The notes beneath the pieces are model-generated. The model ran no database searches and had not been told where the DNA came from. It worked only from the letters and a program-made list of their open reading frames with translations. Positions 1 to 9,593 of a stretch of 64,000 nucleotides of DNA are shown here, in pieces. The stretch's first letter is position 1; each line of letters begins with the position of its first letter. The DNA lies in assembly GCF_026262505.1 (NCBI RefSeq), contig NC_067207.1, positions 11,624,082 to 11,688,081 of the forward strand. The letters run 5' to 3'. A program made the position numbers and the translations under genes. This DNA comes from Trichomonas vaginalis G3. Lineage: Eukaryota; Parabasalia; Trichomonadida; Trichomonadidae.

Positions 1-119
1 TAAGGAAGGAAAGCTTCTTCTGAAAAAACAGGACCGAACAAAAAGTTATCTACTGGGCATTCAGAGTTCTGGTAAAAGCTAATAATCTGATCAATTGTGT
101 ACTGATAATTACCCCACAT
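1..119 (-). CDS. N-terminal part of an unidentified host protein, cut by the window edge
   Basis: An open frame starts at an ATG whose first base is 119 on the minus strand and runs off the left edge with no stop, giving 39 codons. The peptide begins MWGNYQYTIDQIISFYQNS and continues with a FLFGPVFSEE stretch. Amino acid use looks protein-like and unlike the AT-rich surroundings. I recognise no domain in so short a piece, and there is no convincing initiator box in front of the ATG. It is probably the first exon-less part of a host gene transcribed leftward, in the same direction as the cofilin gene to its right. Confidence 0.4.
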   Translation of the reverse strand, partial: MWGNYQYTIDQIISFYQNSECPVDNFLFGPVFSEEAFLP

Positions 120-902
120 TTTAATTATCAAGTATTGATTTATCGTACTTCACTTTACATGCGAAATTTCATATCATTAAAATAAACTATGCTTTTAAAT
201 GAAAGAAATAGAATACACATAAGAAATATAATCTTTTCACAATAGAAAATCAAAGAAATACATAATTTCTGATTTGATTAATTTTGAAATCTGAATTAAT
301 TTCAATTTATTCAAATGGTTATCACTCAACACATGTTATAATTATGATTTTTTAATATTCAGAGTTAAATGAGATAATATTATTTACAGATTTTTAAAAG
401 TTTCATATTTCTTAATTAATGCATATAAAATGTAACATACAGAATCAAGATAACATTCTTCGATACTCCATTTATGTCTCGGCCAAAGTTGATTCTTGAA
501 AAATTAATTATGACATTTTAAACGCGTCTACAGTATGCAGAAATTACTTAATTAAGGTCATTTTGCCCTTGAGATAATTCTTCTTTCCGTATTCTGCTTG
601 ATGATTCCGTTACAAAATCAATAAGGAGCTGAATGACAACGATTAATTTATATTAATAACAACTGTAACCCATACAAATCAGGTATACAGATATGGCATA
701 AAGGCAGTTCTCTCGGAATTATGTAAATTCCAAAAAAGTCATTCGTTGAGATGTTTGCTGTAAATATGTTGTTTGAATATATTAAAGGAAGCTATTTGGT
801 GTAATAATTAACAAACCAAACAACGAATTAACAATTCGTAAAATGAACAAGAAAAGATTTAAAAAAGGATATTAATTGTAATATTCGTTATAAAACTCGG
901 TT
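120..902. other. Intergenic, no gene seen
   Basis: Very AT-rich sequence between the left-edge gene and the 3' end of the cofilin gene. I see no open frame of protein-like composition, no tRNA and no strong repeat. Confidence 0.6.
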
Positions 903-1328
903 TTAGTATGCAGAAGAAACGCACTTAGCTCTCATTTCAGACTCCTGGATATCAGAGTCATCGTTGGCCTGGAACTCCATGGAGATGCCAGAGAGGGCAG
1001 CCTTGAGACCAGCCTTTGTGCCGGTGATGATCATCTTCCTACGAGCTGGAGCAGCGTCTGGGCCCCAAACAACGAAAACAAGCTTGTTACGGTCTGTGCC
1101 ATCATCAGCCTTGAAATCATAATCGTAAACTGCATAGCGAACATCCTTTGGTGGGAGATCATCAAGGAAATCATCATATGTAGCATTGCGGTCAGCCTTC
1201 TTGGAAACGATAACCTTCTTAAGATCCTTTGTGAAGTCGAAGATGATATAACGGTAGAGGTGCTTGATCTTGATTTCTTCCCAAGCCTGGATGCAGCTGT
1301 CGTCAATGGCGATGCCTGTGATGGACAT
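903..1328 (-). CDS. ADF/cofilin family actin-depolymerising protein
   Basis: A 141-residue protein that is a single ADF-homology domain, the usual length for cofilin. Visible hallmarks are the RYIIFDF strand near residue 27, the LPPKDVRYAVYDYDF block near residues 58-72, and KLVFVVWGPDAAPARRKM near residues 82-99, which holds the actin-binding long helix start. The C-terminal EFQANDDSDI stretch also fits. Cofilins bind ADP-actin, sever and depolymerise filaments in the cytoplasm, and drive amoeboid shape change. The ATG at 1328 is chosen because a host initiator box lies 8 nt upstream. The gene is complete, with higher GC than its surroundings, as expected for an expressed host gene. The family call is firm; which paralogue it is cannot be told. 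Confidence 0.93.
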   Translation of the reverse strand: MSITGIAIDDSCIQAWEEIKIKHLYRYIIFDFTKDLKKVIVSKKADRNATYDDFLDDLPPKDVRYAVYDYDFKADDGTDRNKLVFVVWGPDAAPARRKMIITGTKAGLKAALSGISMEFQANDDSDIQESEMRAKCVSSAY

Positions 1329-1332
1329 TATA

Positions 1333-1338
1333 AAGTGA
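1333..1338 (-). promoter_or_regulatory. Initiator (Inr) box of the cofilin gene
   Basis: TCACTT on the minus strand matches the trichomonad initiator consensus TCA(C/T)(A/T). Transcription from its A would give an 8-nt 5' leader, normal for this group. Confidence 0.7.
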
Positions 1339-2119
1339 AGTGGACAACCAATTTTGGTTTAGTTCACAAAGAATAATCGTCGTGACCTAGGTTGAAAATT
1401 AAAATATAAGAGTCTTATATATAGTAGATGATAAATTATTTATCAAATTTCCAATGGACGTTTTTAAGAATACAAGCAAAAGAAATCCATAAAAAAATAT
1501 TTTTCCTCAGCAAAAATAAGGTCATGAATGTAATTTAGAAGGGACATTCTCTTATGGACGTAACTTTTCCTTGGAAAAATTAATTTTGACAGTTCACAAT
1601 TTTCAATGAACGTCGATTATATATCTCTCATTTTTCTGCCGTTTATATCTCAAACCGCATTTGAAATTTTTTATCTTCCAATCACTTACATTCATTAATA
1701 TTTTTGAATTTTCAAAAAATTTGTCAAACTCGATACGAATAACAAAATAACCATTATTTTCTCCTTTTTCTTTTATTGAAAGAAAAGGAAAAATACTTGA
1801 ACCCATAAAATTTACACTTTGGTCAATTTGATCAGTTCAATTCTTGAACATTCATTATTTTAAATCGGATGCAATACAAAATATATATTTGTATTAATGT
1901 CTACATATGCATGTAAAGATGAAAACATTTGAAATCGTAAATAAGATTGAATAAAAATTAATATGGGTAATTGACAAGTATAAACTGGAGAATGATATTA
2001 CCTCCACTTACCATGTATATACTGCATAAATTATATCCGATCCGATTTTACTAAACTCCACAATCTTATATTTTTTATTTTTTATATATTTTATAATAAC
2101 TACAACAAATAAATTGTCA
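1339..2119. other. Intergenic, no gene seen
   Basis: AT-rich spacer between the cofilin promoter and the tRNA-like sequence. A 67-codon open frame on the minus strand (1603-1806) has low-complexity composition and no recognisable motif, so it is not called. Confidence 0.5.
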
Positions 2120-2190
2120 GGAGTGTCGCTCAGTTGTAGAGTGCGACTTTAGCATAGTTGAGGCCGGCGGTTCGATTTCCCCCATCTCCA
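2120..2190 (+). tRNA. tRNA-Ala(AGC)-like gene, degenerate
   Basis: The sequence folds as a 71-nt cloverleaf. The D stem is GCTC/GAGT, the anticodon stem is CGACT/AGTTG with loop TTAGCAT (anticodon AGC), and the T arm has TTCGATT as its loop. A run of five T follows directly, as for a Pol III terminator, and the GGTTCGA internal B box is present. Weak points: the 5' acceptor strand appears one base short against CATCTCC, the D loop lacks the usual GG, one T-stem pair is mismatched, and the G3:U70 alanine identity pair is replaced by A:U. It is either an unusual tRNA-Ala or a decaying tRNA pseudogene. The latter seems more likely. Confidence 0.6.
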
Positions 2191-2551
2191 TTTTTGTTCT
2201 GAAAATATCTTTTGATTTTTTCTTCATCAACATTTGACAGATGCTTACGGAATTATTTTAAAATGCCTTATAATAAACTATCTTCTGGAATCCTTTCATC
2301 TATCCCAATTATTAATGTACCTCAAACCTAATAACTTTATCAATATCTTTTCTTAATTTTCGATTGAAATTCTATTTTGAAGGATTTTAATGATTAAACT
2401 CCTAATACTACCCCACATATTTTGATGTCTGCATTATTTTTACAATGATTTCATCAATAAAATAGAAAACATAAAAGATAAATCTATAGTTGGAATAAAA
2501 ACATATTCATAATAATTTGTACTAGAAACAAGCAGTTATAAAGATAGGTGT
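2191..2551. other. Intergenic, no gene seen
   Basis: AT-rich spacer between the tRNA-like sequence and the 3' end of the GTPase gene. It starts with the TTTTT Pol III terminator. I see nothing else. Confidence 0.5.
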
Positions 2552-3182
2552 TTATATTAACAAACAAGATTTTTCTTCTTTTTTAGAATCTTTCTTTGGA
2601 GATTCTATTGCAACTGATTTGAGGCTTTCAACTGTATTGATACGCTTTTCTTTGTTCTTATTATCATAATATTCGAGTATTTTGATCCTCAAAAAATTAA
2701 TGATGTCCGAAATGTTAAATTTCGTTTTTGCACTGACCATCACAGGCTGTGTATCAATTTTAGCAGCGAATAATTGAAAATCATGTAAATCTACTTGGTC
2801 TGTGCTGTCTAAAATATCAGATTTTGTCATTATTAAGAAAGGTAAGAAGTTTTGTTGGCCAAGCTTTTCTGATATGAAAGGGTAAATCTTTTCTTTGAGA
2901 ACATTGAGCGATTGTTGAGAATCATATGAACATACGAAAATTACAATTGAAGAATCTCTATATGCTTTAGGTAAAATATCACCATATTCTTCATTGAATG
3001 ATAATTCAACAAATTTTAGGGATATGCTTTTTGATCCGGCCATTTCTGTTACAGGATATTCGACTTCATTGTAACCAATAGAAGGAAAGTATTCTTCCAA
3101 GAACTGGTTATATACTATCTACCAACGCAGATTTACCACATTTTGCATCTCCTAAAATCAATACTTTATAAGTATCTTGCAT
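2552..3182 (-). pseudogene. Ras/Rab-like small GTPase, frameshifted
   Basis: The ATG at 3182 opens MQDTYKVLILGDAKCGKSA, with a standard P-loop (GDAKCGKS). This frame stops after 24 codons. The rest of the G domain continues in the next frame from about 3115 to 2552. That part contains TKSD (G4), SAK (G5) and a C-terminal CLLI, a CAAX box suited to geranylgeranylation. The switch II region lacks the usual DxxG: the expected place reads VELSFNEEY, so GTP hydrolysis would be atypical even without the frameshift. Small GTPases of this kind switch vesicle or cytoskeletal traffic at membranes. A single-base indel between P-loop and switch I explains the break; a sequencing error or a real pseudogene are both possible. 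An intron is unlikely because no trichomonad-type splice signals (GTATGT) are seen. Confidence 0.7.
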
Positions 3183-3347
3183 TTCAAAAAAAAATAATGA
3201 TCTGAAAAATAAGATTACTTTTGTGAAAATGGAATGTTGATTACATATCTTAATTATTTTTCAAGTATTAAAACGTGATAAATCAAAATTCCAAAATTTC
3301 AAAAATTAAAAATGAGATTTTCTATTTCGGGAATAAGAATTATTTAA

Positions 3348-4386
3348 GGGTGCACCCGTATGTACGTTTATTTGAGAGGAGGAGGATTACCCTCTCAATT
3401 TTGAGGGATTCGTTAGTTTATTTTCTCGATGAATATGCAATAAAATTTGATTTTTACCTTATCAATATACTTCATATAATATACACATGTTCATGTAAAA
3501 ACTTTTTTCCAAAATCCTCAGGAATTAAGGGATTTTTGAATTTTAAGAATTTTTTTCGAATTTTTCGAAAAAAAATATTTTCAGAACAGCCTTAACGGCT
3601 AAGATTTAGGAACAATGTTAAGTATCAAAAAGAAAGGAGGTCTGATATAGACAACATATATCGTTGAAGGTTGAAAAAATCTCTAATATTTGAGCCCAAA
3701 ATTTCAAATTTTAATTTTTTGAAAAAAGAGGCCACCCGTATGTACGTTTATTTGAGAGGAGAAGGATTATATTTTTGAAAGGGTGAAACATTATGAATAT
3801 GTTAATTATATAATAATATGTATTATTATAAAAAAGAAAAAATAAAGCACGTTAAAATTTTTCTTTCTTGATTTTTTACAAAATCTACTTAGAATTATGC
3901 AAAATATGACTAAATAATTATAAATTTCAAGTTAAATTTTAATTTTGATAAATAATTTAAATTTCAAAATATCAAGTTCAGTTCGACTATGTATGTAGTA
4001 ATTCCTCAATAAAGTGCCAAAACCCTATTAAAATATATGAACATTTTCAACATTTTAATGTTTTTATTTAAAAATTTGTTGGAATATGAGCTTCAAACAA
4101 TTATTATGTAAATAAAAATAATTAAATATATGTATTTATTCGTATTACAACCGTAGTAAGTCGATTCTTCCTTTCTTCTACTGAGATTTGAATTTGATTT
4201 CGAATTGTAAAGAGATTCAAAGGGAAAATACTAGCGGATAAAAACTACCTCCATGAAAGGGTCATAATGGAGTCAAGTTGTATTTTTTGATATTTTTTGC
4301 TTTTCGAGCCTAAATAGGTAGCCAAGATAATGCCTAAAAATAAGGTTCTAAATTCTGAAGTTTACATGATCATCTCGTGTGCACCC
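3348..4386. mobile_element. TTAA-flanked non-autonomous DNA transposon, copy A
   Basis: The 1039-bp segment begins GGGTGCACCCG and ends with the inverted form CGTGTGCACCC. It is flanked on both sides by TTAA (3344-3347 and 4387-4390). No transposase frame is present, so it is a MITE-like passenger. A TTAA target duplication is used by the piggyBac and Kolobok superfamilies; Kolobok elements are known from Trichomonas, so that is the better guess. A direct repeat of about 35 bp lies near the left end (about 3353-3392) and again at about 3732-3771. A short hairpin built on CTCCAT/ATGGAG lies near 4250. The right end stops 26 bp from the 3' end of the homeodomain gene. The ends match those of copy B at 11722-12641. 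Confidence 0.7.
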
Positions 4387-4415
4387 TTAATCTACTATAC
4401 TTTCTTTTCAATTTC

Positions 4416-4889
4416 CTATTCAATATCTATTGCTATATTATTTTCTGTCGTAGTTCTTGAAGATAGTTTCTGTAAATATCCTTCAATCGATTCATCAGAT
4501 GAAGATATTTCCTCTGTAAGCTGTACAATATCTTTTTGCATTTGCTCAATAATAGGTTTAATACACCTCGATCTTTGGTTTTTAAAGAAATCTCTCACTT
4601 GTATACGATCAAGCTTTGTTTGATTAACAAGATCATCAATGTTTTCTTTTGAAAGAACTAGATTGTCTAAATGATCTGCAAAATATTTCCATAATATATA
4701 TTTCCCCTTATTCAATTTATCCTTTTTACTCATTTTATTATCGATGTGAATTCGAAGTTTCTTGAATTCTTCAATACCTACACTTTTGGACGAATATGCA
4801 AGGTAAATATTATCCATGTCTTGCTCTATCCCTTTGTAGAATTCATCAGTCTCTGTATTAGCTTCCGGATCTTCCAGCAAAGGGATCAT
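4416..4889 (-). CDS. TALE-like homeodomain protein
   Basis: A 157-residue protein when started at the ATG at 4889. An in-frame TTG further upstream is not needed, since the host initiator box lies between the two. The middle (about residues 55-112) reads as a divergent homeodomain. Its recognition helix QVRDFFKNQRSRCIKP matches the TALE/KN pattern WFxNxRxR..KP, with F in place of the first W and the N and R residues that contact DNA kept. The C-terminal third is acidic and serine-rich. It is probably a small nuclear DNA-binding regulator. It is transcribed leftward and its 3' end nearly touches TTAA element copy A. A divergent Myb-like helix-turn-helix is the main alternative, but the N-x-R and KP signature favours a homeodomain. 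Confidence 0.7.
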   Translation of the reverse strand: MIPLLEDPEANTETDEFYKGIEQDMDNIYLAYSSKSVGIEEFKKLRIHIDNKMSKKDKLNKGKYILWKYFADHLDNLVLSKENIDDLVNQTKLDRIQVRDFFKNQRSRCIKPIIEQMQKDIVQLTEEISSSDESIEGYLQKLSSRTTTENNIAIDIE

Positions 4890-4901
4890 AACCCCCACAA
4901 A

Positions 4902-4907
4902 CAATGA
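4902..4907 (-). promoter_or_regulatory. Initiator box of the homeodomain gene
   Basis: TCATTG on the minus strand fits the trichomonad initiator. Its A lies 16 nt before the ATG at 4889, which supports that start. Confidence 0.55.
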
Positions 4908-4993
4908 CCCAGAAAATACATCAAATTCGAGAGGATTTTTCAGTTTGAAAAACTTTGAATTTTTAAAGTGTTACAAATTAAAAGAATACCAAG

Positions 4994-5240
4994 CTATGTT
5001 GCTTTTTCAGCAGCTTCTTTATAATGCAAGTCAACCTATACATATGGAACCAATGTTGGTGCGTTTGTGTAGATTTCGCCTCCATACTCTGTAAGGAGTT
5101 TTCTCATCTCTTCGTTCCACATTGGTTTGATATCACACATCTTCTTGAAGTAGTCTGTGCCGTGAATGGCGTTTGCGAAGAAAGTTTGAGCAGATCCAAC
5201 TTGCTCATCGAGAAATTTTCTACTGGAACAATGCTTTCAG
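4994..5240 (-). pseudogene. 3'-terminal fragment of an unidentified host gene
   Basis: On the minus strand this stretch encodes a well-composed peptide beginning near residue string SSRKFLDEQVGSAQTFF and including an NAIHGTDYFKKMCDIKP block and a GGEIYTNAPTLVPYV end. An in-frame TAG follows at 5036-5038 and coding-like sequence continues to a second TAG at 4994-4996. There is no start and the frame is closed upstream. It looks like the decayed C-terminal end of a soluble enzyme gene, but I could not place the family. It lies head-to-head with the GT61 gene; forward-strand frames across it are antisense shadows. Confidence 0.45.
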
Positions 5241-5359
5241 AGCATAGTAGATGTTTCCAATATGCTGTTGAGAGATTTCTATTTCTTCACAATTTGGCGC
5301 TATTTAAGGTTAAAATAATAAATCATCAGAAATTTGATAAATTTGAAGGATTTCTCCAA

Positions 5360-7029
5360 ATGAACGACGTTATGTGGGAAGAATACATCCCACCTCCAAA
5401 GAAGACAATGATTAGAGAAATCCTATGGAATATGATGGCTTTAATCTTAGGAACTGCAGCAACAATATTTTTGGCAATAAACGGATTTGATAAGATCAAA
5501 TACAAAGCTTCACTCGAAATAATTTCGATAAAAGATACAACTGCACTACCTTTTAACAATACAGCGCTTAATACCGAATATCCTGGTAATGAGCCTTTCG
5601 GAAATACCACTCAGATTACTTACTCTGGCTCAAATCCTTACATTACAACAAGAAAATATAGAGATATCAATAATACAGATCCTTTCAAACACCGAAATCC
5701 CTCAATTCAAAGCATCAACATACCTTCAAATTACGAATGGCCATCACAAGGCAAAAAATATTAGAAGAAACTAAAGGAAAATACATAAATTTTAATTTAT
5801 ATAATTCTGACCAACAAGCAATTGAAGCTATCCTTTATAAAATGGACTACAAGATCAACTTCAATGCACACAAGTCAGGTGTCCACAATCTAGAGGTTTA
5901 TTACGGAGTTGAAGTACCTCATAATTTTTCTGCAACTAAATCATACCATTATGTCGAAAATTCAGGCCATATATTCTACATATTACAATTTTCATCCGGT
6001 TTCATGAATGAAAACTTTCTTTTTTTACCGCCATCAGGATTAGATCGTCCTTACGGTTTAGTTCCAGAGCTTGAGTATCTTTTCTGGAAGAACAAAGAGC
6101 ATATCATCTCTTTTTCCGATACCCGTGAATGGCACGTAAGCGTAAGCTGGGATATCAAAAACGGTGAAGCACAATTGACAAATTCAGATAATTGTCGGAA
6201 ATCGAATTCTTCTCATCATTTAAACTTCTGTGAATGGCCAAAACAAGTTTCAAACCCTTCAATAGATGGAGCAGTAATAGTTAATGCTGGCCACTATATA
6301 GATTTATACCAGCATTTCTATGACAACGCGCAACCTCACAACGCAATTTCCCTTTTGACAACTGGTTTGTCTCCGAAAGACGTGACAATATATACACAAG
6401 CATGCGGAAATTTGGTACACCAGATGCAAGATCATATGGGATACAAGAGCCAAGTCACGTGCCAAGGCAAGGGTGTTCGTGTTAGCGCGAAAAGATTGAT
6501 ATTGGCTGCTGTCGTGAGAGTTTGTCATCCATGGTATTTCGATTGGTTCACGAGTTTAATGGATTTGCCGGAATTGAAAAGGGATAAAATAATATTATTG
6601 CCGAGAGGAGGAATATTTGGAGGAAAAGGTGAAAGAATTATAGATAATCTCATAGACTTAGTCGAACCTCTTTCTAAAATTTATGGACGTGAAAACATTA
6701 TTGTTTTCAACAAAGATGATTATAGGAATTTTGAAAAACTTAGAGATTTGTTTTCTTCGGCAAAGATTGTTATTGGACCTCATGGAGGCGCTTTCTACAA
6801 CGCATTCCTTGGAGGAAAAGATATTGTTGTCGTGGAGTTGCTTCCAATACAAATGGATGGAACTTATCCTTCTTCCACTTTTGGAAATATGTGTATTTAT
6901 TCAAATTCTCAAATGCTTGGACAAACATTGTTTAGGTACTATACGATATCATATAATATCAATTATAAAATAGATATAGACGATTTCATGGATTGGTTTA
7001 AATATTATCCAATGAGACAAGTAGATTGA
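5360..7029 (+). pseudogene. GT61-family glycosyltransferase (DUF563), one frameshift
   Basis: The N-terminal frame starts at ATG 5360. It has a short cytosolic tail, a membrane helix (ILWNMMALILGTAATIFLAI, about residues 30-49) and a Ser/Thr/Asn-rich stem, the layout of a type II Golgi enzyme. It ends at a TAG at 5762-5764. The catalytic part continues in the next frame to 7029 and carries the GT61 C-terminal signature IVIGPHGGAFYNAFLGGKD and a VVVEL strand. The switch lies at an A-run near 5753-5758, so one missing A would account for it. Either a recent pseudogene or a base-calling error is likely. Members transfer sugars such as xylose or GlcNAc onto glycans; the donor and acceptor cannot be told from the sequence. 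The catalytic frame is otherwise clean over about 420 residues, which argues for recent function. Confidence 0.75.
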
Positions 7030-7227
7030 AATACTTATTTATATTTTTTTATTTTGTTTGTATATCTTAAAAATTTTTTATTTTCTTTATTAGCGTTTAT
7101 TTCAAATAGTATCAAACAATTTTTTTACATTACAAATCTAAAGCTAGATAATCACTTTGGTCTGACTTAAGCAGCATTAAACAATATTTAAATTTATATA
7201 TATTTATAGTATAATATTTTTATTAAT

Positions 7228-8232
7228 TTAATCCGTAACAAACAGTTTCAAGGCATCAAGAACAACTGACCAAGCTAATAAGAAAGGAATAAATAAAACC
7301 ATTGTCCAAAAGATCATTGTCGAGGCAATTCCTCCACCAAATCCTGCAGAATCAGCCATCATAAAGCAACTTGAAGCTGAAGGTAAAGTTGACATAAGTA
7401 TACAGCATCTTCCCAAGAATGGGGTGAACTTGAAGGCTAAAGAAATAAAGGTAACAACAGCTGGGAAAAATATGAACTTAATAAATATACAATATAAAAA
7501 TTTCCACCAAGAACATGCGATAACAGAATGTGATGCTAAAAATCCTCCTACAGCAATAAGTGATATACCTAAAACCCCATCTGCAACAATTTTAAGGATT
7601 CTTTCAATATACTCAGGAACACCCCTTCCAATACCTGCAACGATGCAACCTGAAAGGTCACCTAATATAATTGGAGAAGTTGCTAAACTTTTGAGGAGGT
7701 CGAGAATGATTTTGAACGAAAATTTCTCTGTTGGCTCATCCTTTTCAATATGCATTTTATTTCTGTTGATTAATGAAACAATTCTTGATTCTATGAGATA
7801 TACTGGAACTGTTACTAAATCATTGCTCAATGATATCATTGAAACTATAACGATATCAGCATCTGGCCACAATGAAGCCAAAATGGGGATGCCAACAACA
7901 GCGTAATTTACGAATATTGATGGAAAGTATGATGAAACATATTGAACTAATCGATTCTTAAAAGGAATTAGCATAATTAATGTTAAAATAACTTGAGAAA
8001 GTAGAGAAGAAACTGCCATAACACCAAAAGGCTTGAAATTAAGGTCAGAAACTTTTTGATGAGCAAGAAATCTCAACACAAGTGGGTAGAACATATATAA
8101 AAAGCAAAACTTATTCAACATTGAAATCTTTTTGGCTTTGAAAAGGTTAAGTTTGACAATTGCAAATCCTATGACCATCTGGGTTAAGATTGATGCTCCA
8201 ACACTGATAACTCGTACATAGTTTAGACCCAT
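7228..8232 (-). CDS. Auxin-efflux-carrier (PIN-like) family membrane transporter
   Basis: A 334-residue, almost wholly hydrophobic protein with ten predicted membrane helices (about residues 6-28, 43-58, 69-90, 107-123, 127-149, 175-203, 212-235, 245-268, 274-294 and 303-327). This is the 5+5 inverted-repeat layout of the PIN/bile-acid-transporter fold. The kinked helix motif NYAVVGIPILASLWP near residue 109 fits the family's N-x(4)-G-x-P crossover signature. A charged cytosolic loop (about 150-172) separates the halves. The substrate is probably a small organic anion, but this cannot be told here; trichomonads carry several such carriers. The ATG at 8232 has an initiator box 18 nt upstream. 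A decayed copy of its C-terminal end lies downstream in the window at 9205-9340, evidence of an old tandem duplication. Confidence 0.85.
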   Translation of the reverse strand: MGLNYVRVISVGASILTQMVIGFAIVKLNLFKAKKISMLNKFCFLYMFYPLVLRFLAHQKVSDLNFKPFGVMAVSSLLSQVILTLIMLIPFKNRLVQYVSSYFPSIFVNYAVVGIPILASLWPDADIVIVSMISLSNDLVTVPVYLIESRIVSLINRNKMHIEKDEPTEKFSFKIILDLLKSLATSPIILGDLSGCIVAGIGRGVPEYIERILKIVADGVLGISLIAVGGFLASHSVIACSWWKFLYCIFIKFIFFPAVVTFISLAFKFTPFLGRCCILMSTLPSASSCFMMADSAGFGGGIASTMIFWTMVLFIPFLLAWSVVLDALKLFVTD

Positions 8233-8246
8233 TATGCTTATATTTT

Positions 8247-8252
8247 AAATGA
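8247..8252 (-). promoter_or_regulatory. Initiator box of the PIN-like carrier gene
   Basis: TCATTT on the minus strand, with its A 18 nt before the start codon, fits the trichomonad initiator. Confidence 0.6.
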
Positions 8253-9204
8253 AAACAGTTTTCAAAATTTTGAATGAAAATCTTTATTCATTTTTTTATC
8301 GTTATATGCTGCCATGAACAGAATTTAATTTTTTAAAATTTTTATTTGGATAAAACTGAAAAAATAACCTCGAGATTGAATGAATATCCTTTTTGTAAAT
8401 CTCACAATAAATAACCTTTCAATTGTTAAGCGAAAAATGATAGTTCTGGACATAAATATTCGATAATTATATTCCACTATCAAGTGGAATTAATCAGGAG
8501 GTTAAACTTTGAATACCGCGATTAGATTCTTATGTGAAATCTCAATTCTCTCAAATTTTGAATACCTCGATTAAAATTCAAATTTAAAACTTTTTATTCT
8601 CTACTTACACTGATACAATATTGCTGTTGATGAGAAATATTATCAGGGTATGTTGTATTGAATGAAATAATGGAATTGCATTTATAGTTAAATTTGAGCT
8701 TTTTAGCTCAAATGTCATAAATTATAATTTTCTAAATTAATGCGAATGCGTTTTGAAAAAGTAATTGGATTCAAATTCTGAAAATTTAATTTTTGCAATA
8801 TCTCCAAATTTATTATGTTGCTGATTCTAAAATCCTTCAAGAACAAAATACTTTAAAGTTGTATTATTCCATTATATACAATACAATGAATTTTGGAAAT
8901 AATATTTTTAAAATTTTGATATTTTTCTATACAAATAAACTCAATATTTCAAGATACACCAGAAACATATTAAGGATCCATTGAGTGATATGAGCTAGTA
9001 GTATTTTTCTCATCATATTATTTCTATCAACACTATGGGTAAAGTTATGAAAAAATCAAATTTCATTGATTACGATTATTTTTTTTTGATTCAAATGTTC
9101 AAAGGTATTTTGGTCATGAAATTGTCAAATAACTCTAAGATATAGATCAATATCAAGTTATTATTTTTTTTATTAAATAGATTATGAAGTCAAACAAAGA
9201 TATA
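8253..9204. other. Intergenic, one perfect hairpin
   Basis: AT-rich spacer with no credible gene. It contains a perfect 9-bp inverted repeat, ATTTGAGCT/AGCTCAAAT with a TTTT loop, at 8692-8713. A 63-codon forward frame near 8793-8984 is low complexity and is not called. Confidence 0.5.
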
Positions 9205-9340
9205 TTACGCATCAAGAGCAGCTGACCAAGCAATTTTAAAGGGATAAATAATACCATTGTGCAAAAGATCACTGTTGAAGCAATTCCTCCACCAAATCCT
9301 GCAGAATTAGCCAGCATAAAACAACTTAAGGCTGCTGGTC
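9205..9340 (-). pseudogene. Relic of a second PIN-like carrier gene
   Basis: This stretch closely matches the 3' end of the intact carrier gene at about 7250-7385. It encodes on the minus strand the last helices, including the SAGFGGGIAST loop and the FIP-containing last helix. Everything upstream is gone. It is the remnant of a tandem duplication followed by deletion. Confidence 0.75.
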
Positions 9341-9593
9341 ATGAAAGGAGTGAGTTAGAACATCAAGCATACAAAAGCAACCATACAACATTTTAGAGTT
9401 CAAAGCATGATATTGTATAAATATTGAAAACAACAATATTTTAGTTAGACATTAATTATATAAGTTGAGAAGGTGTCAGAAAATGGTAAGTACACCTTAA
9501 AATACTCATTATTGATGAAGTATTTTTTTATCATCATAGTTATCTTAATCAAATGATGTTTTACAGAGAATTCTAATTTATAGCACGCATATT

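Noticed and set aside
3275-3595. 106-codon forward frame
   Set aside because: It starts at GTG, crosses the transposon border at 3348 and is low complexity.
4330-4623. 97-codon forward frame
   Set aside because: Antisense to the homeodomain gene and crosses the transposon end.
5024-5359. N-terminal extension of the GT61 gene
   Set aside because: This part is antisense to a host gene fragment, and the ATG at 5360 gives a normal type II anchor.
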